From: an uncultured Lachnospiraceae bacterium
Lineage (GTDB): Bacteria; Bacillota; Clostridia; Lachnospirales; Lachnospiraceae
Length of the DNA: 5,103 nt
Assembly (NCBI GenBank): GCA_902783935.1
Contig: CACZTA010000331.1
Span: 1 to 5,103 of the forward strand
Direction: 5' to 3'
Shown: positions 1 through 5,103 of the stretch, piece by piece
Position numbering within the stretch: position 1 is the first letter of the stretch
Layout: each line of letters begins with the position of its first letter
The notes under the pieces: generated by a model
Databases searched by the model: none
Told to the model about the DNA's origin: nothing
Seen by the model: only the letters and a program-made list of their open reading frames with translations
Translations under genes and position numbers: made by a program

Positions 1-1881
1 CACCATGACCTTTTTGCCGGTCATCATCTCCGGTGTGTACTGCGGCCTCAGCCCGGACAGGATCTGGACGGTCCTGTCTCCCAGGTCCACTGTACTGGCA
101 AGCAGCTTTTTCGATTTCTTCACTTCTTCACACCGGATGATCTTTCCCACCCTGAATTCGCATTTTGCGAAATCGTCATACGTGCAGGTCTCCCTGTGCT
201 CATAGGCGGGTTCTTCCTCAGCCGCTGCCTCTGTCCCGGCGGATTCAGCCGCCGCTTCTTCCTGTGCGGCCGCTTCAGCGAGGGACGGCAGCCCGGCGGC
301 CTTCCTCTGTGCGTCGATTTTCTCCATTACGTCCTCTGTTTTCAGACGCTGGAAAAGGATCTCCGGATTTTCAGTGACTTTATTCTCTTCCGGATAGTTA
401 TCCGTATGGCCGAGGTTCACGAACTCTATTTCCGGTGCATTGATCTGCTGGAGGATCCTGTCCGCCGTCTCCGGCATGAAGCTCTTGAGAAGCGTGGCGC
501 CTGTTTCGATGCTGTCGAGAAGGTTATAGAGCACCTGCGCAAGACGGTCCTGCGCCGCTTCGTCCTTCGCGAGCTTCCACGGCTCCGTCTCATCGATGTA
601 TTTGTTGCAGCGCTTAAAGAGGGCAAAGATCTCGGTCAGGGCATCCGCCACGCGGAGCCTGTCCATCCTGTCCTCCACTTTTCTGACGGCAGTCGATACG
701 GTGACGGCCAGATCCCTGTCAAAACCGTGCTCATCATGAACGCCCGTCTTCCGGACGTTCCCTCCGAAATACTTATTGCTCATCGCGATGGTCCTGTTGA
801 CAAGGTTGCCCATCGTATTGGCAAGCTCGGAATTCCACCTCTCGATCATGAGGTCATACGAAATCACGCCGTCATTTTCAAAAGGCATCTCATGAATGCA
901 GAAATAGCGCACCGCATCCACACTGAAGAGATCCGCCAGATCGTCCGCGTAAATCACGTTGCCTTTCGATTTTGACATCTTGCCGCCGCTCTGCAGGAGC
1001 CACGGATGGCCGAATACCTGCTTCGGAAGCGGCAGGTCGAGGGACATCAGGAAGATAGGCCAGTAAATCGTGTGGAAGCGCACGATATCCTTACCGATCA
1101 GATGCAGGTCCGCCGGCCAGAATCTGTTAAACTCTTCTGTGGAATTTCCGTCAGCGTCATAGCCGCATCCCGTAATATAGTTGGCAAGCGCATCAAGCCA
1201 GACATAGGAGACGTGTCCGGGAGCGAAATCAATCGGAATGCCCCAGCTGAAGGACGTCCGGGATACGCACAGGTCCTGCAGGCCCGGGATGAGGAAATTG
1301 TTCATCATCTCATTTTTGCGGGATTCCGGCTGGATAAACTCCGGATGCGTGTTGATATGCTCGATCAGACGGTCCGCATATTTGCTCATCCTGAAGAAAT
1401 AGGCCGGCTCGGAAGCAGGCTCCACGTCACAGCCGTCCAGCGGGCACTTGCCGTCGACGAGCTGGGATTCCGTGTAAAACGATTCGCACTCCTTGCAGTA
1501 CATGCCCTTATATTCGCCGAGATAAATGTCGCCCTTCTCGTGCATTTTCCGGAAGATCTTCTGGATCTGCTTCTCGTGGAAATCATCAGTCGTGCGGATG
1601 AAAAAGTCATAGGACGTATTCATCTGGTCCCAGATCCTGCGGATCTCGGCTGCCGTCTTATCCACGAACTCCTTCGGGGAGACGCCGGCCGCATTTGCGC
1701 GGTCTTCAATCTTCTGCCCGTGTTCATCCGTCCCTGTCTGGAATCTTACGTCAAAGCCCTGCTGGCGCTTAAAACGCGCGATGGCATCGGCGAGAATGAT
1801 TTCGTATGTATTTCCGATATGCGGTTTCCCCGACGCGTACGCGATCGCTGTTGTAATGTAATATTTACCTCTGTCTGCCAT
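1..1881 (-). CDS. metG: Methionyl-tRNA synthetase, 3' end cut by the window edge
   Basis: This class I aminoacyl-tRNA synthetase charges tRNA-Met with methionine in the cytoplasm using ATP. The window holds 627 codons; probably a few dozen C-terminal residues lie beyond the left edge. Translation from 1881 begins MADRGKYYITTAIAYASGKP. Visible signatures are HIGN at residues 21-24 (the HIGH motif), TDEHG at 51-55, a zinc-knuckle region at 129-151 (C129, C132, C146, C151), KMSKS at 301-305 and an anticodon-binding helical domain that includes EPW at 433-435. An Ala/Glu-rich linker spans about 535-557. A C-terminal EMAPII/Trbp111-like OB fold starts near 568 (CEFRVGKI at 574-581), the dimerising tRNA-binding module seen in many bacterial MetRS. 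The ATG is preceded by GGAGG with a 5-nt spacer, which fixes the start. The gene has its own promoter. Identity is firm. The second half of the zinc knuckle is unusual (C-x4-C, not C-x2-C). Confidence 0.97.
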   Translation of the reverse strand, partial: MADRGKYYITTAIAYASGKPHIGNTYEIILADAIARFKRQQGFDVRFQTGTDEHGQKIEDRANAAGVSPKEFVDKTAAEIRRIWDQMNTSYDFFIRTTDDFHEKQIQKIFRKMHEKGDIYLGEYKGMYCKECESFYTESQLVDGKCPLDGCDVEPASEPAYFFRMSKYADRLIEHINTHPEFIQPESRKNEMMNNFLIPGLQDLCVSRTSFSWGIPIDFAPGHVSYVWLDALANYITGCGYDADGNSTEEFNRFWPADLHLIGKDIVRFHTIYWPIFLMSLDLPLPKQVFGHPWLLQSGGKMSKSKGNVIYADDLADLFSVDAVRYFCIHEMPFENDGVISYDLMIERWNSELANTMGNLVNRTIAMSNKYFGGNVRKTGVHDEHGFDRDLAVTVSTAVRKVEDRMDRLRVADALTEIFALFKRCNKYIDETEPWKLAKDEAAQDRLAQVLYNLLDSIETGATLLKSFMPETADRILQQINAPEIEFVNLGHTDNYPEENKVTENPEILFQRLKTEDVMEKIDAQRKAAGLPSLAEAAAQEEAAAESAGTEAAAEEEPAYEHRETCTYDDFAKCEFRVGKIIRCEEVKKSKKLLASTVDLGDRTVQILSGLRPQYTPEMMTGKKVMV

Positions 1882-1886
1882 CTTTT

Positions 1887-1891
1887 CCTCC
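1887..1891 (-). promoter_or_regulatory. Ribosome binding site of metG
   Basis: Read on the minus strand, GGAGG followed by the 5-nt spacer AAAAG precedes the ATG at 1881. This near-perfect Shine-Dalgarno core supports that ATG as the metG start. Confidence 0.9.
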
Positions 1892-1897
1892 AAATCG

Positions 1898-1910
1898 GCG
1901 GCGCAGCCGC
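1898..1910 (-). other. Small GC hairpin in the metG leader
   Basis: GCGGC at 1910-1906 and GCCGC at 1902-1898 form a 5-bp all-GC stem with a 3-nt loop. It lies within the predicted leader of metG and ends 6 nt before the Shine-Dalgarno. GCGG at 1918-1915 could instead pair with CCGC at 1910-1907, so two mutually exclusive small stems are possible. The hairpin is seen directly; any regulatory role is speculative. Confidence 0.35.
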
Positions 1911-1940
1911 TAAAGCGGGACTGCGTCACATATAGCCTTT

Positions 1941-1969
1941 ATCATACCGTATTTTCCGGCGGTTTGCAA
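1941..1969 (-). promoter_or_regulatory. Sigma-A promoter of metG
   Basis: On the minus strand the -35 box TTGCAA (1969-1964) is separated by 17 bp from the -10 box TATGAT (1946-1941). Each box matches four or five of six consensus positions at the optimal spacing. Transcription would start near 1933, giving a leader of about 50 nt before the metG ATG. That is too short for a T-box riboswitch. The match is by eye and no start site has been measured. Confidence 0.75.
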
Positions 1970-1996
1970 TCTGCCGTATCCTTTCTGTCCCGAATG

Positions 1997-2017
1997 CCGC
2001 TGCCGCTCCGGCAGCGG
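1997..2017 (-). terminator. GC-rich hairpin just after the DUF2298 gene, possible weak terminator
   Basis: CCGCTGCCG (2017-2009) and CGGCAGCGG (2005-1997) form a perfect 9-bp stem with a 3-nt loop. It begins one base after the TGA stop at 2021-2019. No U-tract follows in the minus direction (the next bases are CATTCGGGAC), so it is not a canonical intrinsic terminator. It could stabilise the 3' end of the mRNA, slow polymerase or act with a factor. Because metG has its own promoter just downstream, a transcript end here would make sense. Confidence 0.4.
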
Positions 2018-2018
2018 T

Positions 2019-4796
2019 TCACCGGACCTTCATGATGTAAGCCGATACGCCGTCCGACCAGGCTACCGTACCCATCTTCTGAAGAAGCGCGTCCTGTACA
2101 TCCCCGTACTGTTTTCTCTCCAGTTCTCCGATATAAATATAGGTTATTTTGTACTTGTCAATCAGTTCGCGGACCTTTTCGGGATTCTTCGATGTGTAGA
2201 TCGTTTTCACGGCCTTCGTCCGCTTATCCAGGTCCTCCCGGTCTCCGCGCCACAGCCACTCGTGCACATACCAGCCCGCGACTGTCGGAAGTCCGGTCGA
2301 GACAGAAACCCTGCCGCAGTCGGAATAGCTGTCCCCGGCCGCTTCCAGTATGACCGGCTGTCCTTCGACATGCCGGTTCAGCCAGCGGATGCCTTTCCTG
2401 TCGCCGGGAAACCGGCGCTCGATGAAGACAGCCGCATCATCGGATATACGTTTCTCCGCAGCAGTCACATTTCCGAACCAGGAAATGACACCGGTCGCGG
2501 TGTAGCCCGCCAGCACGCACTGAAGGGCGATGCCGGCCGCGGCGGCTCCGATCCGGAGGCGTCTCCCCAGGGATTTCTTCCTGTGCATCTCCTTCACGGC
2601 ATCATAGGCGCCTGTCCCGCGGTCTTCCGTCTCTGTTTCCTGAAGCGCCAGCTCCACGTTCTCTTCTTCCGAAATCGGCGTGCTTTCCGACTCCCGGAGC
2701 GCCGACTGTGCCGCGAGGTCCGCGGAAGCCAGCATATCCGCAAGAACCACGTCCTGCTTCGTCTCCTCCCTGAATTCGGCTTCAAATGCACGGAAGGAAT
2801 TGACCACCAGCACCCGCACGAGGGCATAGGCCGTCACGGCCGCAAAGAGGATAAACGCCTGATAGGTCAGCTTGAACATGGTGTTCGCCCGGTAATGATC
2901 ACCTCCGTAGATGTCGATCACATAGATCACTTCCGGTATCATCACGAGCCCGGCCGCACAGAGTCCGAACAGAAGAACCGTCAGATCCGGCAGCGCGATC
3001 CTGTGCGCCTTCCAGAGGATCCGCCTGGTCGTTTTCCTCATATGCCGCTGTTCGCGGAAAAGCGTCACCGCATACAGGAGAAGGATCAGGACCGGCAGGC
3101 CCCAGACAATCAGCAGCTGATGAGGCAGCGTATGGCTGTGCGTGCGTCCGATCGCGGAAGAGATCATGTCAAAATTCAGCGTGAACGGCAGCGCCCCTGC
3201 ATAGCCGGCTCCGAATATGACCGCCGCCTGAAGGACTGTCGTCCGCACGAAGCGGAACGGCTCTCCCGAATAAAGCCGCAGGTTCACAAAGAATACGACC
3301 GCCCCGCATACCACGTAGTAAATGGGGAAATCCCAGAAATTCGTCCACCGGAACACGCCTGTCATCAGGCCCGCAAGAAGAAGCTCCGGGCGGAAAGCCG
3401 CAAATTTGCGCGCGCCCCCTCTCTCCTGTTTCTGCGCCCACGCATAGATCACGGCTGTCACGGTCACGACAAAAAGAATATTCAGGTAGTGGGCGTGCAG
3501 GTCTCCGAGAATCGAAGAATACGCGGGAAACTCGTGAATCGTTTTGTCCGGGAGGTCCGGATCGTACCCGATATAGCGCGTTGCATCCGGGAACCAGTAG
3601 AGAAAGCCCTCATCCGTGAGCGGTTTCACCAGGCCGTAAACCACATAGTGCATCGTTCCGCAGAAAGCGGTTCCCATCCCTGCGAGAAGACCGGCGAGCA
3701 TGCTTGCCGGCGCCGCCGGGTCCCGCATGTTTCTGCCCGCGTTTCTCTGCTGCATCCGGAACCTCCGGCTCCTGCGCTTTCCGCGGGCTCCCCGTCTCTC
3801 TGAACGGCTTCTTCCCTCTCTTTCGGATCTGTCTTCTCCGTCTTCATCCGTTCCGTCGAGGACAGATGCCGGGACGGTTTCGTCTTCCGTATCGGCGAGA
3901 AACCGCTCGGCTTTGTAAGCCGCTTCGCGCGCTCTCTTTTTTCTGACTTCCGCGAGTCCGTGTTTTCTCCGGATCCTGCGCGCTTCCTTGACGGATTTCA
4001 GAATGCCGCCTTCTTCCGGGTCCATCATTTCGGCGGGCACGTCGTTCAGAAGTCCCTCAGGCTTCACGGAAAAAATCTTCATCCTGCCGAACCGGCGGCC
4101 TGCCGCTGCATTGACCCGGTCATACATGAGCTGATACACAAGTGAAAACGGAAGCATAAAGGAGAACGCCGTCACGAGGCTCCGCATGACATTGTAGGCG
4201 ATACCGGGCAGTATACCGGTCCCTTTCATCAGCCACGCGGTAATATATTGTCCCCCGTAATAGTAATTAACTGTCTTTCCCGCATACCATGTGTCCTCAA
4301 ACGGGATTCTGCTGCTCCTCGCCATCGCAGTCAGGAAACCGTAGTCCATGAACTTCTCGGTCCCGTAAGCCTCCGGGTTAAAACCGACGATCCACATCCA
4401 GCCGAGGATCAGCGCGAGGAACAGGAGTTCCTCAAACAGAATCAGGCGCCGGCTCCCCCTGTCCGACAGAAAAGCAAGTCCCGGCACGCTCCCTGTTCCT
4501 TCTGCCGCCGGCTCTTCCTCCTCATCTTCATAACCGCTCCAGAATTTCAGGTAAAAATAAATTCCGTAATTGATCAGGCACAGCCCCCCTGTCACTGCGA
4601 GTATCCACTCCTGCCGGAAAGGAATGACGCCGGCAGTATTCAGCACCCAGGTGGCCCATGCCGCGAGGAACAGGCCGATTGTTTTCGAAAAGATCCAGCC
4701 CCCGTCGCGGAACCGCCGGAATATATAGTTGGTAAAGGGCAGGCAGCTCAGGCCGAGCACCAGCATTACCGCCCACCACATAAGTGCATAAAGCAT
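2019..4796 (-). CDS. DUF2298 (YYY family) polytopic membrane protein, putative GT-C-type glycosyltransferase
   Basis: This 925-residue integral membrane protein carries hallmarks of the DUF2298/'YYY' family (archaea, Chloroflexi, Clostridia): TEKFMDYGFL at 146-155, NYYYGG at 177-182, HEFPAYSSILGDLHAH at 421-436, RWTNFWDFPIY at 483-493, RANTMFKLTYQAF at 636-648 and TGLPTVAGWYVHEWLWRG at 834-851. The family has no proven reaction; its fold is thought to resemble GT-C enzymes that use lipid-linked sugars. That substrate class is inference. About 12-14 membrane segments are visible. Positive charges place the N-terminus, the YYY loop, the GDLHAH loop and the C-terminal domain (776-925) outside. 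They put two long charged loops (about 231-361 and 668-746) in the cytoplasm. The ATG is well fixed: an in-frame TGA lies six codons upstream (4814-4812), and AAGGGG sits 8 nt before the start. The gene has its own promoter, and no sugar-related genes are visible nearby. The family call is firm; the function is unknown. Confidence 0.9.
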   Translation of the reverse strand: MLYALMWWAVMLVLGLSCLPFTNYIFRRFRDGGWIFSKTIGLFLAAWATWVLNTAGVIPFRQEWILAVTGGLCLINYGIYFYLKFWSGYEDEEEEPAAEGTGSVPGLAFLSDRGSRRLILFEELLFLALILGWMWIVGFNPEAYGTEKFMDYGFLTAMARSSRIPFEDTWYAGKTVNYYYGGQYITAWLMKGTGILPGIAYNVMRSLVTAFSFMLPFSLVYQLMYDRVNAAAGRRFGRMKIFSVKPEGLLNDVPAEMMDPEEGGILKSVKEARRIRRKHGLAEVRKKRAREAAYKAERFLADTEDETVPASVLDGTDEDGEDRSEREGRSRSERRGARGKRRSRRFRMQQRNAGRNMRDPAAPASMLAGLLAGMGTAFCGTMHYVVYGLVKPLTDEGFLYWFPDATRYIGYDPDLPDKTIHEFPAYSSILGDLHAHYLNILFVVTVTAVIYAWAQKQERGGARKFAAFRPELLLAGLMTGVFRWTNFWDFPIYYVVCGAVVFFVNLRLYSGEPFRFVRTTVLQAAVIFGAGYAGALPFTLNFDMISSAIGRTHSHTLPHQLLIVWGLPVLILLLYAVTLFREQRHMRKTTRRILWKAHRIALPDLTVLLFGLCAAGLVMIPEVIYVIDIYGGDHYRANTMFKLTYQAFILFAAVTAYALVRVLVVNSFRAFEAEFREETKQDVVLADMLASADLAAQSALRESESTPISEEENVELALQETETEDRGTGAYDAVKEMHRKKSLGRRLRIGAAAAGIALQCVLAGYTATGVISWFGNVTAAEKRISDDAAVFIERRFPGDRKGIRWLNRHVEGQPVILEAAGDSYSDCGRVSVSTGLPTVAGWYVHEWLWRGDREDLDKRTKAVKTIYTSKNPEKVRELIDKYKITYIYIGELERKQYGDVQDALLQKMGTVAWSDGVSAYIMKVR

Positions 4797-4804
4797 CCGG
4801 AATA

Positions 4805-4810
4805 CCCCTT
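4805..4810 (-). promoter_or_regulatory. Ribosome binding site of the DUF2298 gene
   Basis: AAGGGG on the minus strand lies 8 nt before the ATG at 4796. It is a moderate Shine-Dalgarno match. Together with the in-frame stop at 4814-4812 it makes 4796 the only sensible start upstream of residue 6, the next Met. Confidence 0.75.
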
Positions 4811-4837
4811 CTCAAGTCATAGTAATCCATTTGTGCT

Positions 4838-4866
4838 ATTATAGCGCGTATGGCTCAATCTGTCTA
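4838..4866 (-). promoter_or_regulatory. Sigma-A promoter of the DUF2298 gene
   Basis: On the minus strand, TAGACA (4866-4861, five of six consensus bases) and a perfect TATAAT (4843-4838) are separated by 17 bp. The predicted start is near 4831, leaving a leader of about 35 nt. The promoter lies directly downstream of the preceding unit's terminator, so the membrane-protein gene should be transcribed independently of the rubrerythrin unit. Confidence 0.85.
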
Positions 4867-4893
4867 AGGAAACACGGAAGAAGTGCCTCCGGC

Positions 4894-4926
4894 AAAAAGA
4901 AGGAGCAGGAATAATCCCGCTCCTTC
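4894..4926 (-). terminator. Intrinsic terminator of the rubrerythrin and small-ORF unit
   Basis: Reading the minus strand, GAAGGAGC (4926-4919) pairs with GCTCCTTC (4906-4899). The stem continues inward through one G-T wobble and three more pairs, giving about 12 bp with a 4-nt loop (4914-4911). Five T residues (4898-4894) follow at once. This is a classic Rho-independent terminator, and it is oriented only for minus-strand transcription because no T-run follows on the plus strand. Confidence 0.93.
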
Positions 4927-4956
4927 CACAAACTGAGTTTATGACAGACCTGATCA

Positions 4957-5037
4957 TTACAGATGTTTATGACCAGTGTACATGCAAAGCGCAAAGAAGA
5001 TGCATGCCAGGATGGCGAATCTCTTATGCCACTTCAT
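4957..5037 (-). CDS. Small hypothetical membrane peptide, 26 residues, downstream of rubrerythrin
   Basis: I do not recognise this ORF. It encodes a basic N-terminus (MKWHKR), a hydrophobic stretch at residues 7-20 (FAILACIFFALCMY) and a short polar tail (TGHKHL), then TAA. The layout fits a single-span or membrane-anchored miniprotein. It contains two Cys (12, 18) and three His (4, 23, 25), which is striking for its size. The ATG follows the rubrerythrin stop by 6 nt and is in the same frame; the codon right after that stop is GTG, an alternative start giving 28 residues. No strong Shine-Dalgarno is visible, so translation would depend on reinitiation or coupling. The ORF lies before the terminator, so it is in the rubrerythrin mRNA. 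A non-coding 3' UTR is the alternative. Confidence 0.55.
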   Translation of the reverse strand: MKWHKRFAILACIFFALCMYTGHKHL

Positions 5038-5043
5038 GATCAC

Positions 5044-5103
5044 TTATCCGAAGTATCTCTCCAGCAGGCCCTTGAATGCCTTGCCGTGTCTTGCCTCGTC
5101 GCG
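5044..5103 (-). CDS. Rubrerythrin-family protein, C-terminal end only
   Basis: The last 19 codons before TAA read RDEARHGKAFKGLLERYFG. The DEARHG motif followed by KAF-GLL-RYF is typical of the C-terminal helix of ferritin-like diiron domains in clostridial rubrerythrins, including the reverse-type proteins often annotated as NADH peroxidase. The Glu and His of the E-A-R-H step are the usual diiron ligands of the last helix. Such enzymes reduce hydrogen peroxide in the cytoplasm of anaerobes, using electrons from rubredoxin or NADH-linked partners. Because the chain ends right after this helix, any rubredoxin domain would have to be N-terminal, outside the window. The reading is an open frame to the right edge. 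The family call is good, but the subtype cannot be settled from 19 residues. Confidence 0.8.
   Translation of the reverse strand, partial: RDEARHGKAFKGLLERYFG

Noticed and set aside
190..280. Ala/Glu-rich low-complexity segment in metG, considered as a frameshift or repeat insertion
   Set aside because: The frame is open on both sides and the segment sits exactly where a linker joins the anticodon-binding domain to the C-terminal tRNA-binding domain.
196..1935. Two long plus-strand open frames (196-975 and 1006-1935)
   Set aside because: Both are antisense to metG, whose motifs are unmistakable on the minus strand. Neither has a ribosome site or recognisable family features.
1882..2018. Possible T-box or SAM riboswitch before metG
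   Set aside because: The gap is only 137 bp and contains a promoter that leaves about 50 nt of leader. No T-box sequence or terminator/antiterminator pair is visible.
2262..3803. 513-codon plus-strand open frame
   Set aside because: It lies entirely antisense to the well-supported DUF2298 gene. Its translation is rich in Arg, His and Pro with no recognisable domain, as expected for a GC-rich antisense shadow.
4528..4830. 100-codon minus-strand open frame starting MDYYDL
   Set aside because: It overlaps the start of the DUF2298 gene in another frame and lacks its own Shine-Dalgarno. The strong family motifs belong to the frame starting at 4796.
4248..4844. 198-codon plus-strand open frame
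   Set aside because: It is antisense to the N-terminal part of the DUF2298 gene and runs across that gene's promoter. The translation shows no family signature.
4937..4973. 9-bp direct repeat GTTTATGAC (4937-4945 and 4965-4973)
   Set aside because: Two copies 28 bp apart could suggest an operator or insertion scar. However, one copy overlaps the end of the small ORF, there is no third copy or dyad, and chance is a sufficient explanation.
4951..5042. TGATCA palindromes at both ends of the small ORF (4951-4956 and 5037-5042)
   Set aside because: They flank the ORF neatly, but six-base palindromes are common and there are no longer inverted repeats to suggest a mobile cassette.

Overview
The window is a chromosomal piece of a Gram-positive anaerobe. 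It is most likely a fairly G+C-rich member of the Lachnospiraceae (Clostridia). The reasons are the methionyl-tRNA synthetase, which has the HIGN-type signature I associate with that group, a C-terminal tRNA-binding domain and clade-typical stretches such as the QPESRKNEMMNNFL segment; a rubrerythrin-family tail; a DUF2298 ('YYY') membrane protein; and consensus-like sigma-A promoters with strong Shine-Dalgarno sites. The taxonomic call rests on remembered family sequences, not on a search.

Every supported gene is on the minus strand, so the layout reads from right to left. (1) 5103-5044: the last 19 codons of a rubrerythrin-family gene. (2) 5037-4957: a 26-codon ORF for a tiny Cys/His-containing membrane peptide. 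It begins 6 nt after the rubrerythrin stop, in the same frame. (3) 4926-4894: a strong intrinsic terminator closing that unit. (4) 4866-4838: a sigma-A promoter (TAGACA, 17 bp, TATAAT) driving a 925-codon polytopic membrane protein (4796-2019). This is a DUF2298/YYY protein, probably GT-C-like, with two long charged loops predicted to be cytoplasmic. (5) 2017-1997: a GC-rich hairpin just after its stop codon, without a U-tract. (6) 1969-1941: a second sigma-A promoter (TTGCAA, 17 bp, TATGAT), followed by a short leader and metG, which starts at 1881 and runs off the left edge.

The three units look like separately promoted neighbours (peroxide defence, envelope/glycan function, translation), not one pathway. 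There is no mobile element, CRISPR array, tRNA or rRNA. Nearly all of the window is coding. The two longer gaps (1882-2018 and 4797-4956) are accounted for by promoters, ribosome binding sites and hairpins. The least explained items are the tiny ORF behind the rubrerythrin and the large charged insertions in the YYY protein. I did not find convincing evidence of a wholly new multi-gene system.
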